Assembly: GCA_023052935.1 (NCBI GenBank)
Contig: CM041298.1
Span: forward strand, 5,475,344-5,539,343
From: Piezodorus guildinii
Taxonomy: Eukaryota; Arthropoda; Insecta; Hemiptera; Pentatomidae
Reading direction: 5' to 3'
DNA: 64,000 bases
Shown here: positions 1 to 11,054 of the stretch, piece by piece
How positions within the stretch are numbered: position 1 is the first letter of the stretch
Layout: every line of letters begins with the position of its first letter
The notes under the pieces: model-generated
The model's input: the letters and a program-made list of their open reading frames with translations, nothing else
Told to the model about the DNA's origin: nothing
Database searches by the model: none
Position numbers and translations under genes: made by a program

Positions 1-230
1 ACAAATCCACTTGTCCGTAATTTATTTTCCTTAGATATCCCAGATAATCCTCCAAGGCGACTGAAAAGAAGGTGGCCTCGGGACCTAGTGAGTTAAAATA
101 GTTAGTGAAGTACTACCACTGGGTAGTTCTTTGTCAAGACATTTTTTTTTTCATTCCTCATATTTACTTATTGTGTTCTTTAATACAGTTGTAAATTACA
201 ATAAATAAATAAAAAAAAAATAAAAAAAAT
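1..230 (+). mobile_element. Jockey-like non-LTR retrotransposon, 3' end
   Basis: This is the C-terminal tail of ORF2 ([16 protein letters not shown] then stop), followed by a short 3'UTR and a TAAATAAATA-type tail. The same tail sequence ends the copies at 22350-22625, 39960-40960 and 55867-56280, so it is one family. It is truncated by the window edge. Confidence 0.75.
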
Positions 231-235
231 TGATT

Positions 236-513
236 TTAACGGGGCGTAGTGGTTAGCATGACAGCTTTCTATGCCAAAGGTCACGGGTTCAAACCCGCGG
301 GTGGCCCTATTTTTTAATGGGAGTAAAAAATTCCTTAGTTATGCCGTCCTACGGAGGGGACGTTAAAAGGTGGTCCCGAGCCTGTGCGATGTCAGGTACT
401 CGTTAAAGATCCCTATCCTAATTAAACCTGGATAGGCAAAATTTAGGACTCCCACTGTAGCATCGTCCGATTAGCCAAAGCAGCATAAAAGTGGCGTTAA
501 ACGAATAAACAAA
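236..513 (+). mobile_element. tRNA-derived SINE (family 2)
   Basis: A tRNA-like head has an A-box-like stretch near 240-255 and B box GGGTTCAAACCC near 284-296. It is followed by the family body (CGGAGGGGACGTTAAAAGG, AGGTACTCGTTAAAGATCCC) and the tail GTGGCGTTAAACGAATAAAC. The same body recurs at 5695-5915, 17099-17391, 27540-27790 and 58621-58911 on plus and at 25683-25815, 27130-27385 and 61108-61391 on minus. Confidence 0.85.
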
Positions 514-519
514 TTGATT

Positions 520-572
520 TTAACAACGTAGGTAAGTGAAAGTCGTGTGTTGCGCCCACCAGATTTTTTGTA
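520..572 (+). repeat. Family A repeat, 3' tip
   Basis: Only the right end of the roughly 0.9-kb family A repeat is present. It has GGTAAGTGAAAGTCGTGTGT followed by the CACCAGATTTTTT terminus. It directly abuts the SINE at 236-513. Confidence 0.7.
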
Positions 573-820
573 ATATACGGTTACTCCAAGACAGGTATTG
601 ATCGAAATTGACTCGGAGATATCTTACTGAGTTGTGGAAGTTGATAGGTAGGCTATTGAGGTAAAGTAAGGGATAAGAAGAGAATTTAGGATGAATTTGG
701 TTTTTACAGCATTCAGCATCAAATCATTGGTTGTAGACCGTTGATTTATATTATTGATGATCTCTTAAAAATTAATGTACGTTATTTTTAATAAATACAT
801 TAACAACCTCTTAAAAACAA

Positions 821-945
821 CCTATAAAGGGTCTTGGTTCAAGTATACATAGAGGTCAGTAATGCTCCTTGGTAACGGCTGTGCAATGAGGAGATTATGG
901 CTTCTCGCTCAGTCGATAGGTTTCTTCTCCAATATTGTGGTTTTG
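821..945 (-). mobile_element. SINE family 1 fragment, diverged
   Basis: It shares the GGGTCTTGG, ACGGCTGTGCAATGAG and CTCAG blocks of the better SINE-1 copies at 17036-17665 and 46485-46785, in the same orientation. The tRNA-like head is missing. It joins the retroelement fragment that starts near 955. Confidence 0.55.
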
Positions 946-954
946 CTCTGTAAT

Positions 955-1835
955 TAAATGAGAGTTGCCGATGACATAGCGATTTACAGTAGCTCGATGA
1001 ACGCAGAGGCAGCTCTACATCAGGCGGAGTTGGCTTGTAATGAGATAACAAAAAAGCTGGAGAGATTAAATATTACAGTTAATCCCAAGAAGACCGACTG
1101 TATAATTTTTTCTTTCCAGAAGAATAAGCGCCGTCTACCGAAGACCTACGAGGTAGCGGGAATCAAAAACCACGGCCAATAGGATCGTTTACCTGGGCAT
1201 CACCCTTGACAGGCACCTCAAATTGTCTAATCACTACCTCAAAAAGATTAGCTCGGCTAGGACCAAGTCCTATCGACTAAATCATTTACTAACGTCACCG
1301 AATCTATCCCTCCGCTTGAAAATATTAATATATAAATCATTAATTAGACCGGCCCTCCTATACGGAGCACCGATGCTAACTAATATATCACCAACTATAG
1401 CAAAAAAGCTCCAGCAGTTTCAAATGGAGTGCTGAGACGAATAGTGAGGCATACTTCTCTACAGAGGACGAAGACAGACCAAATACACGACACCTTCGAA
1501 CTTCCGACCGTGACACAGTTTATCTCCCGGAGACATATCAAATTCTTTGATAGTCTCCGGTACTGCACGAACCCACTGTTTAACACACTGACTCCGACAG
1601 GACGCCACAGCGCTGGCAAGACTATGTACGGACCCTCAGACTAGACTGAGAAACCATAACTTGACTAACTGACTCAGAAAGACTAGTGAGCCCCATCACT
1701 AGGCGTGACTCCCATTTGCTCCCATATACCGAAAAATTTTGTATCCTCTCTCCCCTCTTATAATGCATGTAATGTAAAAAAGAGATCCTATATTCCTTCC
1801 TCTATTTCCGATTTTCAACCCCAACTCCCATAGGG

Positions 1836-1869
<34 letters not shown>
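955..1869 (+). mobile_element. Non-LTR retrotransposon, 3' part of reverse transcriptase ORF, frameshifted
   Basis: The first segment reads VADDIAIYSSS, the (Y/F)xDD catalytic box C of reverse transcriptases with Tyr replaced by Val in this copy. It continues with LNITVNPKKTDCIIF. After a frameshift near 1172-1225 comes the thumb region with YLGITLDRHL, LRLKILIYKSLIRPALLYGA and QQFQMECLRRIVR. The ORF decays near 1644, the 3'UTR follows, and the copy ends in a 28-base poly(A) run at 1841-1869. This is typical of Jockey-superfamily elements; it is 5' truncated and dead. Confidence 0.85.
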
Positions 1870-1874
<5 letters not shown>

Positions 1875-2575
1875 GAGAGTTAAATAAAATCGCTTGTTGT
1901 TTTATACCTGTCTCAACATATTTATAAAATGGCGTAACGAGTACAAAAATAAAATTTGCGATATAGTTGTTCTTTGTTTTGAAGGCGTTCCCATACACAA
2001 TGAAAAAGATAAGTTGTGTTTATAGAGTACAAGGTTATTGAAGTAACCGACCAGGGTATGCCTTTCACCTGATATAGACTGCAAAGGATATGAAATGATG
2101 TAAGGCTAAGGCAGGCTCAACTTGTAACGAAGAAGCTACTCAGTTAGCAGAAACTTTTAAGAATAGGAAATTTTTATATATCGAAGAAATTCTGCACTTC
2201 GAAACCACTACATCCCTCACGCTGATAACATACCATAAAGCCTATTTCCTACAATATTAACTATTGATGACCCAATTAAAATCAAACTACTCTATTATTA
2301 TTTAGTTAGTACCTTAAAACTAAGATCATTTCTAATAAATGAGTAATATTTATTAACAATTACGAGCTACATTAGAAAATAATCAACTATTTATAAAATT
2401 AATAATACTGTACCTAGTCAATGTTTCATAATAATTTGTTTGTACTATTGCAAAGAACTATTCTAATCCATAATCTGGTTTCACACAACTCTTTTAACTA
2501 TATTTATATATCAGTGCTCATTTAAAATCCTAATATTTAATATTCATTCACTCCGATGTTAATTTAAAATGTATT

Positions 2576-2578
<3 letters not shown>
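1870..2578. other. AT-rich DNA, nothing recognised
   Basis: Short ORFs only, with no family resemblance and no repeat boundary seen. It separates the poly(A) tail at 1869 from the TA microsatellite at 2579. Confidence 0.4.

Positions 2579-2659
<81 letters not shown>
2579..2659. repeat. (TA)n microsatellite
   Basis: About 80 bases of uninterrupted alternating TA, which forms cruciform or unstable DNA and may be mis-sized in assembly. Confidence 0.95.
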
Positions 2660-2660
<1 letters not shown>

Positions 2661-3124
2661 CATTTCCAAGTCAAATTCAACCTTTTATATTTCAAATTCA
2701 ACCTTTTTCGATTTCAATAAAATAATAAAAATCAAATGAACATGATTTTATGGTTATTTAAAATACACATTATGTTTTTAACCCTTGTGGCTTGTTAAAT
2801 GTTCCCAGGGGCCTTTTTACATATAATAAGTCATGATTATAATAAGTATAAACGATATTTTAATTTTTAGACATTTTCGATACAAGGTCTGGTAGTCGGG
2901 GTTCGTTTTATTTTAGTTTTATAATCGCTGGCGAAAATATTATCAATAGAGGTTTATTTTAACTTTATCGAATTTATTGGATACTAGGCCTAGTATCCAA
3001 TAAATACGTAAAAGTTATAATAAACCCATATTTGAGCGAGCGCGATTAATATTAATATTGTAATCGGTAACGAACCTTTGGGAACGCAGATACTGAGCTA
3101 GATAATTATATATTTTTATTGTAT

Positions 3125-3412
3125 GTATATTAACATGTATGATATACCGTTGGAAAGCTAAAGATATTAGAAAAAATATTATCTCATACACAAGCTTTTA
3201 AAAGTTAATAGAGAGTGATAAAATCAACATAAAACTAACTGATTATTTTAGATAATAATATAATAGATTTTTTAATAAAACACATGTTTCTATATAAATT
3301 CAATTTAATTAATTCCTTAAGAATTTCACGTATTTTTATCTCTAACTGTTTTTGAAAATTCTTTCATTGATTTTAAAAATGTAGGTAAGTGAAAATCGTG
3401 TGTTTTTTTTTC
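3125..3412 (+). repeat. Family A repeat, 3' third
   Basis: It contains the family blocks TATACCGTTGGAAAGCTAAA, AGATAATAATATAATAGATT and TTTTTATCTCTAACTGTTTT and the right end GTAAGTGAAAATCGTGTGT. It is 5' truncated. Confidence 0.75.
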
Positions 3413-3583
3413 ACCTTCAAAAATGTAACACGTTCAACGAGCTATGTTGTTTCTAAGATACAAAATTTGGCATTTTTCTCGTCAGGACTTTTAATATAAT
3501 ATACTTTTTGTTAAACAATATTTGTCACGGGGACCTACCATTTAGGATCTCTATTAGTTTGGGTGAGAAGAAGTATCATTTTC

Positions 3584-3587
<4 letters not shown>

Positions 3588-3666
<79 letters not shown>
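3588..3666. repeat. Poly(T) tract
   Basis: 79 consecutive T residues. The apparent poly-Phe ORF across it is an artefact of this tract. Confidence 0.95.
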
Positions 3667-3670
<4 letters not shown>

Positions 3671-3779
3671 CCTAGCTGTGGTATTGATTGGCTCGAAAAA
3701 AAGCCGACATTTTTGGTTTTTTCAGTCTGTCTGAAAATTTACTAATTTTAAGCATTCCTTAATAAATGGACTATCCAAC

Positions 3780-3885
3780 ACAAAAAGAATTTTTCGATTC
3801 GAGCTGGTAGTTTTTGAGATTAGTGATTTCTAACAAACAAACCCTTCAGCTTCATAATATTAGTATAGACTATCTGTTGCCCGCG
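3780..3885 (+). repeat. Retroposon tail of the ...ATATTAGTATAGA type
   Basis: It has TTTTCGATTCGAGC, then a GAGATTAG block, AAACAAACCCTTCAGCTT and CATAATATTAGTATAGAC. A second, closer-to-consensus copy is at 4255-4377. Tails of this type are common in insect genomes; the element class cannot be decided from the tail alone. Confidence 0.5.
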
Positions 3886-4254
3886 ACTTCGTCTGTGTCT
3901 ATTTCTGTTATTATGATCGCTGTTAAGAAGTTTTCAAAAGAATATATTTTAAAGTACTTCTGCGTAAATGATATTTTTGGTTTTATTTTCTTGTCTCAGA
4001 AGAACATACTGATTTTCTCCGCAACCCGATTTGGACGTAAATCGATTCCTACGTGTTTAAATGTTGGCCCTGTGATTTATTAATTGTTACGACAAAAAAT
4101 AATTTAACGGGAAATTGAATGATTTTAAAATTAAAATGTAAATCATTTGGAATTATTGGGATGCGAGTTTAATTTCATCCGTTTTTTCCACATTTTCAAC
4201 TGATTCTTCATGTCCCTATTTGTCGCAGCGTGATTTTATATAGCCTACAACCTT

Positions 4255-4377
4255 CCTCGATAAATGGACTATCCAAAGCAAAAATAATTTTTCAATTCGA
4301 ATCAGTAGTTTCTGAGATTAGCGCGTTCAAACAAACAAACAAACAAACTCTTCAGCTTTATAATATTAGTATAGATG
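4255..4377 (+). repeat. Retroposon tail, second copy
   Basis: It ends in (CAAA)n, CTCTTCAGCTTTATAATATT and AGTATAGAT. It shares the preceding ATAAATGGACTATCCAA block with the copy at 3780-3885, so the two are related insertions about 480 bases apart. Confidence 0.5.
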
Positions 4378-5113
4378 TTGATTTATTTTAAATATAATAA
4401 TTAAAATGATACACAAATAATGAACCCTGAAGGTTTGGAATCGAGGGTAGAAAGTGGACATTTTAGCAAGCGTTGACCTGTTTCCATTTAGCGGCTTGGT
4501 CCAAGTGTGTCAGTCCCGCATTGGACTCGTTTGTCCGGGATGGATGTGTTAGCATTCTTCAATTCTACTCGAGTACATCTGAGTCATATATATATCTATA
4601 TCAGGTCATAAGGGTATCAATAGTTGAATGTAAGTAGTAAATAGTTGGCTTTAACGGAGAGTTTCAAGTCACTTCAAAAAAGGATTCATCAAATTTTAGG
4701 TTTGTTTTGACAAAAAACACCAAAACAACTCTTTTTACGAAGTTAAGTGTTCACGCCATATGTTACGGCCTGATAAGGTTTTTATAGTTTTTCAATCGAA
4801 AAATGATAAGTTCATAATTTTTATGATATTTATAATAAGATCATTTTTTTTGTTTAAATCTTTATTTTTTAATTTCTTTTTAAAATAGTTATTTTAAATA
4901 TAATTAAAAGTTTTTAAACGAGAGCAGTAGAAGAGAAAGACAGAAGACAATCGTACTTCAATTGTTTTTTTGACTGCCTCGTGGCCAGTGAAGTCTTAAG
5001 CTAGCGTCTGAGCGGTGAAGATGTGCCGTATATAGACCCAAGATTCCTCTCAACGTTTGAACGTTTGGAAACGAATTTCTTCATCTTCTCATCGTTCCCC
5101 TTGGAACTTGGAA

Positions 5114-5250
5114 GAGCCGCCTTGCGGTCATTTTCAACACCCAAGAGAACTTCGTCCAAGCCGCCCTGCGGTAATTTTCTTCAATACTCAAGACGACTTC
5201 GTTCAAGCCGCCCTGCGGTCGTTTTGATCAACACTCAACTGGACATCTTT
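5114..5250. repeat. Minisatellite, 45-47 bp unit, about three copies
   Basis: AGCCGCCYTGCGGT begins at 5114, 5159 and 5206. Each is followed by a TTTTCAACAC/TACTCA-like segment and AC-TTCGT-CA. The units are GC-richer than their surroundings and each carries a CCGCCYTGCGG partial palindrome. Low-complexity reading frames across it are not convincing genes. Confidence 0.75.
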
Positions 5251-5694
5251 ACGTGAATATAACCTATCTTTATCCATTAATGGAACATTTAATTTCTTAA
5301 TTCTTATTCAAGAAACTGTTTAATTTAATAACTTTTTTTTTTTTTACATCTTTAAGCATTAATTAAGTTAAGTTTGTTTCTTCTATTTTCTACAATATTT
5401 TAATTAGGTTTATTTTGTTTCCTACATTTTCTTACAGCTGTTTAATTATAATTAGGTTAATTTTTCTTATGTAAATTTATTAGGTTAATTTGTTTCTTAT
5501 CTTGTTTATATGTATTTCAGTGCATTAAATGTATTGTGATTCGTCGTTTGCTTTCATTATTTTTATTTATTTTAAATCTTTACAGTCCACTTATTTATTT
5601 CAATAGAACCACCCTCAATTTTGAGTTGTCACTTGGAAGTACTATTCTTTCACGGATAGCCCAGCGTATACATTAAGTATAATAAACTATTTTA

Positions 5695-5915
5695 TAATTG
5701 GTTTCATCTGTGGTGTAGTGACTTGCATAAGAGCCTTTTATGGCCAAGGTCACTATTACGTGGTCCTTCTGAGTGGACGTCAAATATTGGTTCCAGACCC
5801 TGCGGGATGTCAGGTACTCGTTAAAGAAATCTATCCTAATTAAACATGTACCGGCAAAATTTAGAACTCCCACTGTAGCATCGTCTAATTAGCAGTATAA
5901 AGTAACGTTAAATGA
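5695..5915 (+). mobile_element. SINE family 2, diverged copy
   Basis: It retains GTGGTGTAGTGACTTGCATA (head), AGGTACTCGTTAAAGAAATC, ACTCCCACTGTAGCATCGTC and the AAAGTAACGTTAAATGAA tail, with an internal deletion of the CGGAGGGGACG block. Confidence 0.65.
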
Positions 5916-6340
5916 AATAGTTGTTTCCACTGCAGAAATGTTTACTTCAATTTCAGGGTTAATTTAAATTTTAATGATTAGTCTAGTTCCGTTGAATATA
6001 AATCATTTTTCGAAATGATAAAGCTAGAAATATGATTTTGGTCAGTTATCCCATAGACAAGGGCCGTCGGTTTTATCAGTTTAAATAAATTTTTTTTGAG
6101 TTTCATTAATTATAGATCATTAAGATATTAATTTGAATTAATCAATGGAAATAAAATCGCATAAATTCCATTTATTTATTTTACTTTTGCCAATTTGAGC
6201 GAATCTCTGGGAATATAATAAAATCAGACGTCAATCTTATGCTATCTTCCGTTAAACCACAGCAGCATAAATAAACAAATTAACTGATGTTGTAGATAAC
6301 AATTTTATATTGTTAAATTATTCAATCTAAAACTAAATAT

Positions 6341-6690
6341 TATAGGTGGAATAATCAGGAGTCAGTCTTTTTCTAAATATTTTAATTTTGCCGACGTTTC
6401 GGCCCAAGCTTGTGAGCCATCAACAGGGCTCAGTTCTAGTGTTATTTTCTGATGTGGTTGTTGTTGAAGGTGAAGTAACACAAAGTGATGAATCGGCGTC
6501 CAGATGTTGAGAAGGTTACAGTGATGATGAACTTGTTGTTGTGGCATGAAGAGATGTGCTAGATGAAGAGTACATATCTCAGATGTGATGGTTTCCGAAG
6601 TTTGCAAGCTTTAGCCGAAACATTGGCAAATTTAAACTATTTAGAAAAATACTGACTCCTGATCATTCGACCTATAATAGTTTCTACAGT
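6341..6690. mobile_element. Inverted-repeat element with hammerhead-like motif (Penelope-like terminal repeat?)
   Basis: The left arm (GGAGTCAGTCTTTTTCTAAA and on through TTTTGCCGACGTTTCGGCC) is matched in reverse by the right arm at about 6595-6680. The minus-strand motif at 6390-6430 has the hammerhead-like GAAACGTC block and a helix II. Its CTGATGA core has mutated to CTGTTGA. The partner motif near 6620 is more decayed. The same arm sequence follows the good motif at 8369-8410. Confidence 0.5.
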
Positions 6691-6774
6691 CGACTATACA
6701 TCCTCAATATAAAACTAAATATCATTCTTTAAACCTTTTTGAACTATATTTTTTAGTTGCTAATATGATTTTAA

Positions 6775-6950
6775 CTACCAAGGTAAGTGAAACTCTAAGG
6801 TAAGTGAAAGTGTATTGCCCGCAAGAGATTTTTTATTAATCATTTGGTTCACGGGAGAGTAACAGGTGTATTGCCGTTGGAAATTCGAATTTGAAAAAAT
6901 CGCACTATCGCATAAAGTATACATGTAGATATGGGTAAGTGAAAGTAAAA
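6775..6950. repeat. Family A ends, tail-to-tail
   Basis: A plus-oriented right end (GGTAAGTGAAAGTGTATTGC then GATTTTTT) is followed at once by a minus-oriented left end (CGCACTATCGCA... then GGGTAAGTGAAAGT). This shows both ends share GTAAGTGAAAGT in inverted orientation. Confidence 0.65.
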
Positions 6951-7198
6951 AAAAAAGGTAAACAGGTAAACACAATAAGAAACTGTTAGCTAGAGAAGGG
7001 TGACTCACTGTAACGGAATGCCGGGACCGACACAAACAGCCGCAGTACTCCACCGTTCTTACCTTATTCAGCGCCAAGCATCCAAGGGAACATGAGGTTT
7101 TTTTTTTGTGTATGTGTCGACCCAGATTTTTTGTCTTCTCTAGGTCTCAATTCAATAGAAGAACGTCTTTTATTTATTTGGGCTTATCGATGACCTGG

Positions 7199-7480
<282 letters not shown>

Positions 7481-7489
7481 GCCGATTGA

Positions 7490-8044
7490 TAGCTTATATG
7501 CAGCAAGTGGAACCGAGTCTTGCCTTAAGAAGAACCTTACTCAACTCTTTCTTACTTAGCATCCATTTTGTCTGAAAAGAACCATCCCAACTACGAACTT
7601 CTTGTCGCATCCGATATAAATGAAGATAATTATAAAATTGGCAGTTATGAAGTTGGCTGTGCTGTGGTAAGTGAGACAATTAATTTCAGGTTCATATTAC
7701 CAGGAATGAACAGTATATCTACTGGAGAACTGTTTGCAATATATAAAGCCTTGGAGCTAGTCAAGACAATAAATGGCAACTACTTGCTCATAGTGACGGA
7801 CTCATGTTCACTTAAAGCAATCGCTGATACAAAATCAAACAATTCCCTAGTAAGGGAAATAACTAATTGTATTAGGCGACTGCAAGAAAATTTCACCAAA
7901 AAAGTTGTGCTTGCATGGGTTTCGTCACATTGCGGTATTGTGGAAAATGATGAAGCCGACAGAGAAGCAAATAGGGCGAGGCTGAATGAACCTGCGACTG
8001 AAAATGTCTTACAGGGCTTAAATGCCGATATTTTCTTCCTCTAA
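7490..8044 (+). mobile_element. Non-LTR retrotransposon RNase H domain, degraded
   Basis: The reading frame 7568-8044 is an RNase H domain of the I/Jockey type. It retains Asp in LVASDIN, Glu in STGELFAIYKALEL, Asp in LIVTDSCSLKAI, His in LAWVSSHCGI, and Asp in NDEADREAN, all in correct order and spacing. The upstream part of ORF2 is lost and a stop lies just before 7568. Only a short C-terminal extension remains. Confidence 0.85.
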
Positions 8045-8368
8045 AGTTCATTTTCCTGGGTGCATCAGGTGGATGTGATGATGAGGGATGGTGTACATGG
8101 GGAACATGTGCATGGGCTGCCTATTGGCAGCACTCTGGTGATCTTTTTTCTTAGTAGCTTCTTCACAAGGCTATTCCATGCCATATTTGTAATTTAAGAC
8201 ATTTAACTTGTTGTATATACAGTCGTAAAAATCAATTAAAAAATATTCTACAGAGCTAAGGTTTCAGAAAAATAGATAATTATATCCTGGAATGAAATTA
8301 GCATAATTGAGTTACAAATTCACGTTTGTAAAGGAATGTTAAGTTCATGATTGGACATGGCTCAGTAA

Positions 8369-8410
8369 TGCCCTGATGATGGCTCACAAGCTTGAGCCGA
8401 AACGTCGGCA
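8369..8410 (+). ncRNA. Hammerhead-ribozyme-like motif, best core match
   Basis: Helix I is TGCC (8369-8372) with GGCA (8407-8410). Core CTGATGA is at 8373-8379 and helix II GGCTC (8381-8385) pairs with GAGCC (8394-8398). GAAAC is at 8399-8403 and GTC at 8404-8406, so predicted cleavage would follow 8406. Helix III is reduced to the self-complementary ACGT, which would suit a dimeric fold. One extra T (8380) lies at the base of helix II compared with the textbook motif. Such minimal type I hammerheads are known in Penelope-like elements. Activity here is inferred. Confidence 0.5.
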
Positions 8411-8686
8411 AAATTAAAATATTTAGAAAAAAAGACTGACTCCTGATTATTCCACGTGTAATAGTTTTTACAGTCGACTATACATCCTCAATATAATTCA
8501 CATTTGTTTTGCGTATTTTTAGGATGTTGAAAAAGTTAGAATTTGAATGAGATAAGGGAAGAAGCGTGGCAAATATAAGTAGGTAGGGAATTTTAGAGGG
8601 CTGCAAAGCGGATACATAATGAATGAATATTTATTTGTACGTGTGTAAGAATGGCGGGATCTAGTATTATATTATATTATCTAGTA

Positions 8687-9583
8687 TTCGGTCGTTTCAC
8701 ATAAAATGTCCGTTTTTATAGTTTCTGAAATACATAAAGGATTTTGCAGGTCTCTGTTGTTTTCTTCCGAATGTTTAATATTTAAAGTAAACAGTTAGTA
8801 ATCCTCTACCTTTGTATTATAAACATTAGCTTCCTAATCAATTACCCACTTTTTAGTATACCTCCAAATATGAACATGGGAACACGCGATTTTCGAGTAG
8901 TATTTTTGTACGAGTTTAAACTCGGCCATTCAGCAGCTGAGGCCGCCAGAAATATTTGCATAGCGTTTGGAGAAGGGGGTGTTAATGAACGGACCATTCG
9001 CCGTTGGTTTGTTAAGTTTTCACTGGGGATACCGACATGGAAAACTTGCCCTAAGGAAGATCTCCGTCCGTAATAGAAAACGATGTCCTCAAACATACAG
9101 TAGAAGGAAACCCCTAACAAACAGTTAAAGGACTCTCAGCACAACTAAATGCAAGTGCATCTACCGTTTCCAGACATTTAAAGTGCATTGGGAAAGTAAA
9201 AAAACTCAATACATGGGTACCTCATGATCTCACTGAGCGGCAGCAAGACTCCATGTTTCAAAACATACCGTGCAAAAATTGAAAGAACTGGGCTTCTTTC
9301 GCACCCACCATATTCTCCCGACTTGTCTCCAACAGATTACCACCTGTTCAGGAATTTAGACAAAACAATCAAAGGAAAACGTTTTGAAAATTATGATCAA
9401 GTGAAAAGTGCGTTTTCAAATTTTGTTTCACTTCAAAGCTCAGAGGTTTTTTAGTTCGTGGATAAAAAAGTTGGTGTCACGTTGGGAAAAAATGTGTAGA
9501 AAAAGAAGGTATCTAGTTTTCATATCGCATTTTTAATAAAAATCCTTTACCTTGAAAACGGACATTTCATGTGATACAACCAA
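8687..9583 (+). mobile_element. Mariner-like DNA transposon, internally deleted
   Basis: Terminal inverted repeats of about 30 bp enclose roughly 900 bp (left ...CATAAAATGTCCGTTTTTA, right the reverse complement). A TA dinucleotide precedes the left end. The N-terminal transposase (8870-9073) has the mariner paired helix-turn-helix with FLYEFKLGHSAAEAARNICI and NERTIRRW. The C-terminal piece has HPPYSPDLSPTDYHLFRNLD. The DD-bearing catalytic centre between them is deleted and frames are broken. It is a non-autonomous relic of the same family as 32007-32912. Confidence 0.92.
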
Positions 9584-9589
9584 AGATTA

Positions 9590-10280
9590 TATCTAGGAAT
9601 AAATTATTGAATTGATATAATATTAAACAAATAAATACTTTAATTGTTTAATGTATAAAAAAATAAAACCAGAATAATGAGATGAGAAACGAAGCTGTGC
9701 TGTTTGCTACCACACAGGTGTAATATTACAGCACTGGCCTTGTAACCATATCTATGATGCAATTCCGATCTCTATAATCGCCATTCTCATCATAAACGAT
9801 TATTAATACCGACCTTAAGGCGTTCATAGCGGAAGCGATTAGCTAGGAGGGTAGAGTGTTAGCTAGGGGGAAACTGAGTGATAGTTAATAGCAACAGTGA
9901 TAGTTATAGGGATTGTTTTTAGTGCGAGAGGAGAGCTATTCTCTGCTGGATAGGATCGCAAACCACCCAACCTTTGATAGTCATAGTCTTGGTTAAAATC
10001 CCTAACCCTCTATCACAGTATATCTTGGTAGTATATTCATGTTGTCTCATGTATGTCTCCTCGTGTTGTGAGAGCAGATACGAGGCCTTAAGTATAACAA
10101 CATAATCTGATTCTTAACGGTTTGGGAGGAAAATCAATTGTTGTTAAAATAATCACTGTGATAGTGAAGTAGAGATTATTTTAACAATTGCCAAAATAAT
10201 TCGTATATAGGGGCTATGTATGAATTATAGTACATTATTTTATGACCAATATTATGATATAATATGGAAATATATATGAT
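9590..10280. other. Gene-free stretch; contains a hairpin
   Basis: No coding content is recognised. CAATTGTTGTTAAAATAATC at 10136-10155 is matched in reverse by GATTATTTTAACAATTG at 10175-10191, a hairpin next to the hammerhead-like motif at 10288-10330. Confidence 0.4.
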
Positions 10281-10287
10281 TTTTAAT

Positions 10288-10330
10288 AATCTGAAGATGA
10301 GGCATAGAACGTACCTCGAAACGTTACGTT
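10288..10330 (+). ncRNA. Hammerhead-like motif, CTGAAGA subtype
   Basis: Core CTGAAGA, an extra T, helix II GAGG...CCTC, then GAAACGTT. It is the same subtype as the motifs at 52780-52818 and 53021-53058. The closing helix I is weak here, so function is doubtful. Confidence 0.3.
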
Positions 10331-10559
10331 GTTATAATCAAGTTTTATATATGTTATAATAAATAAATATATAAATAAAAAGAAGAGATTGTTCCAACTA
10401 ATACATTTATTTAATTAATATAATAATTACCCATTTATTAATTTACACCTCAATACATAACGATTTATATGTAACATCTGTGTTAAGGCATTTTTAAAAA
10501 TGGCTTAAAATATAGGCCGAAACGTAGGCATAATAAATTAGGTTCGCTTAATTGAAGTG

Positions 10560-11050
10560 TTTATATGACTGTACTCCCAAGTGTTTGAAAAAAAAAAATT
10601 GAGTATACTTTTATTTAATAATTAGAAGTTTATAACCGATGTTCTTGGAGAGTGGGGGTAGTATACAAAGTGCATAAACAAGCCCTGAGATGCGCTTTAT
10701 TCTCAAAGAGATCATTTAATGCATTTCAACTAGTGATTCACCGCGGGGAGTCATCGGAAATGACGGGAATTCCGAAGAAGGTGGATATCAACACACCCAT
10801 AACACTCCTTCAGGGACATATTGTTCTGCGAACGTCAGCAAAGAGGTATTACTGTCTATTTACCATACCTTATTGCGTAAACCTGGAGACTTGGAAAACA
10901 TGTTAACTAATTCCATAAATTCCAACCATCCCATAAATATTCAAACGCCTCTCAAAGGAGGATTGCCTGTATACAATATTAGAAAATAGTTTAAATACTT
11001 AGAGTATTAATATTATAGAAGTTTAATATAGTGTTTATATTAGGCTCTAT
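10560..11050. other. Unassigned stretch with an 84-codon ORF
   Basis: The plus ORF at 10652-10906 has no recognisable motif and no repeat relative in the window. A decayed retroelement fragment is the likeliest explanation. Confidence 0.25.
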
Positions 11051-11054
11051 AATA

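Noticed and set aside
3563..3745. Poly-Phe ORF
   Set aside because: Produced by a 79-base T run.
6775..7077. 100-codon minus ORF
   Set aside because: It runs across family A ends and low-complexity sequence; no domain or splice context.
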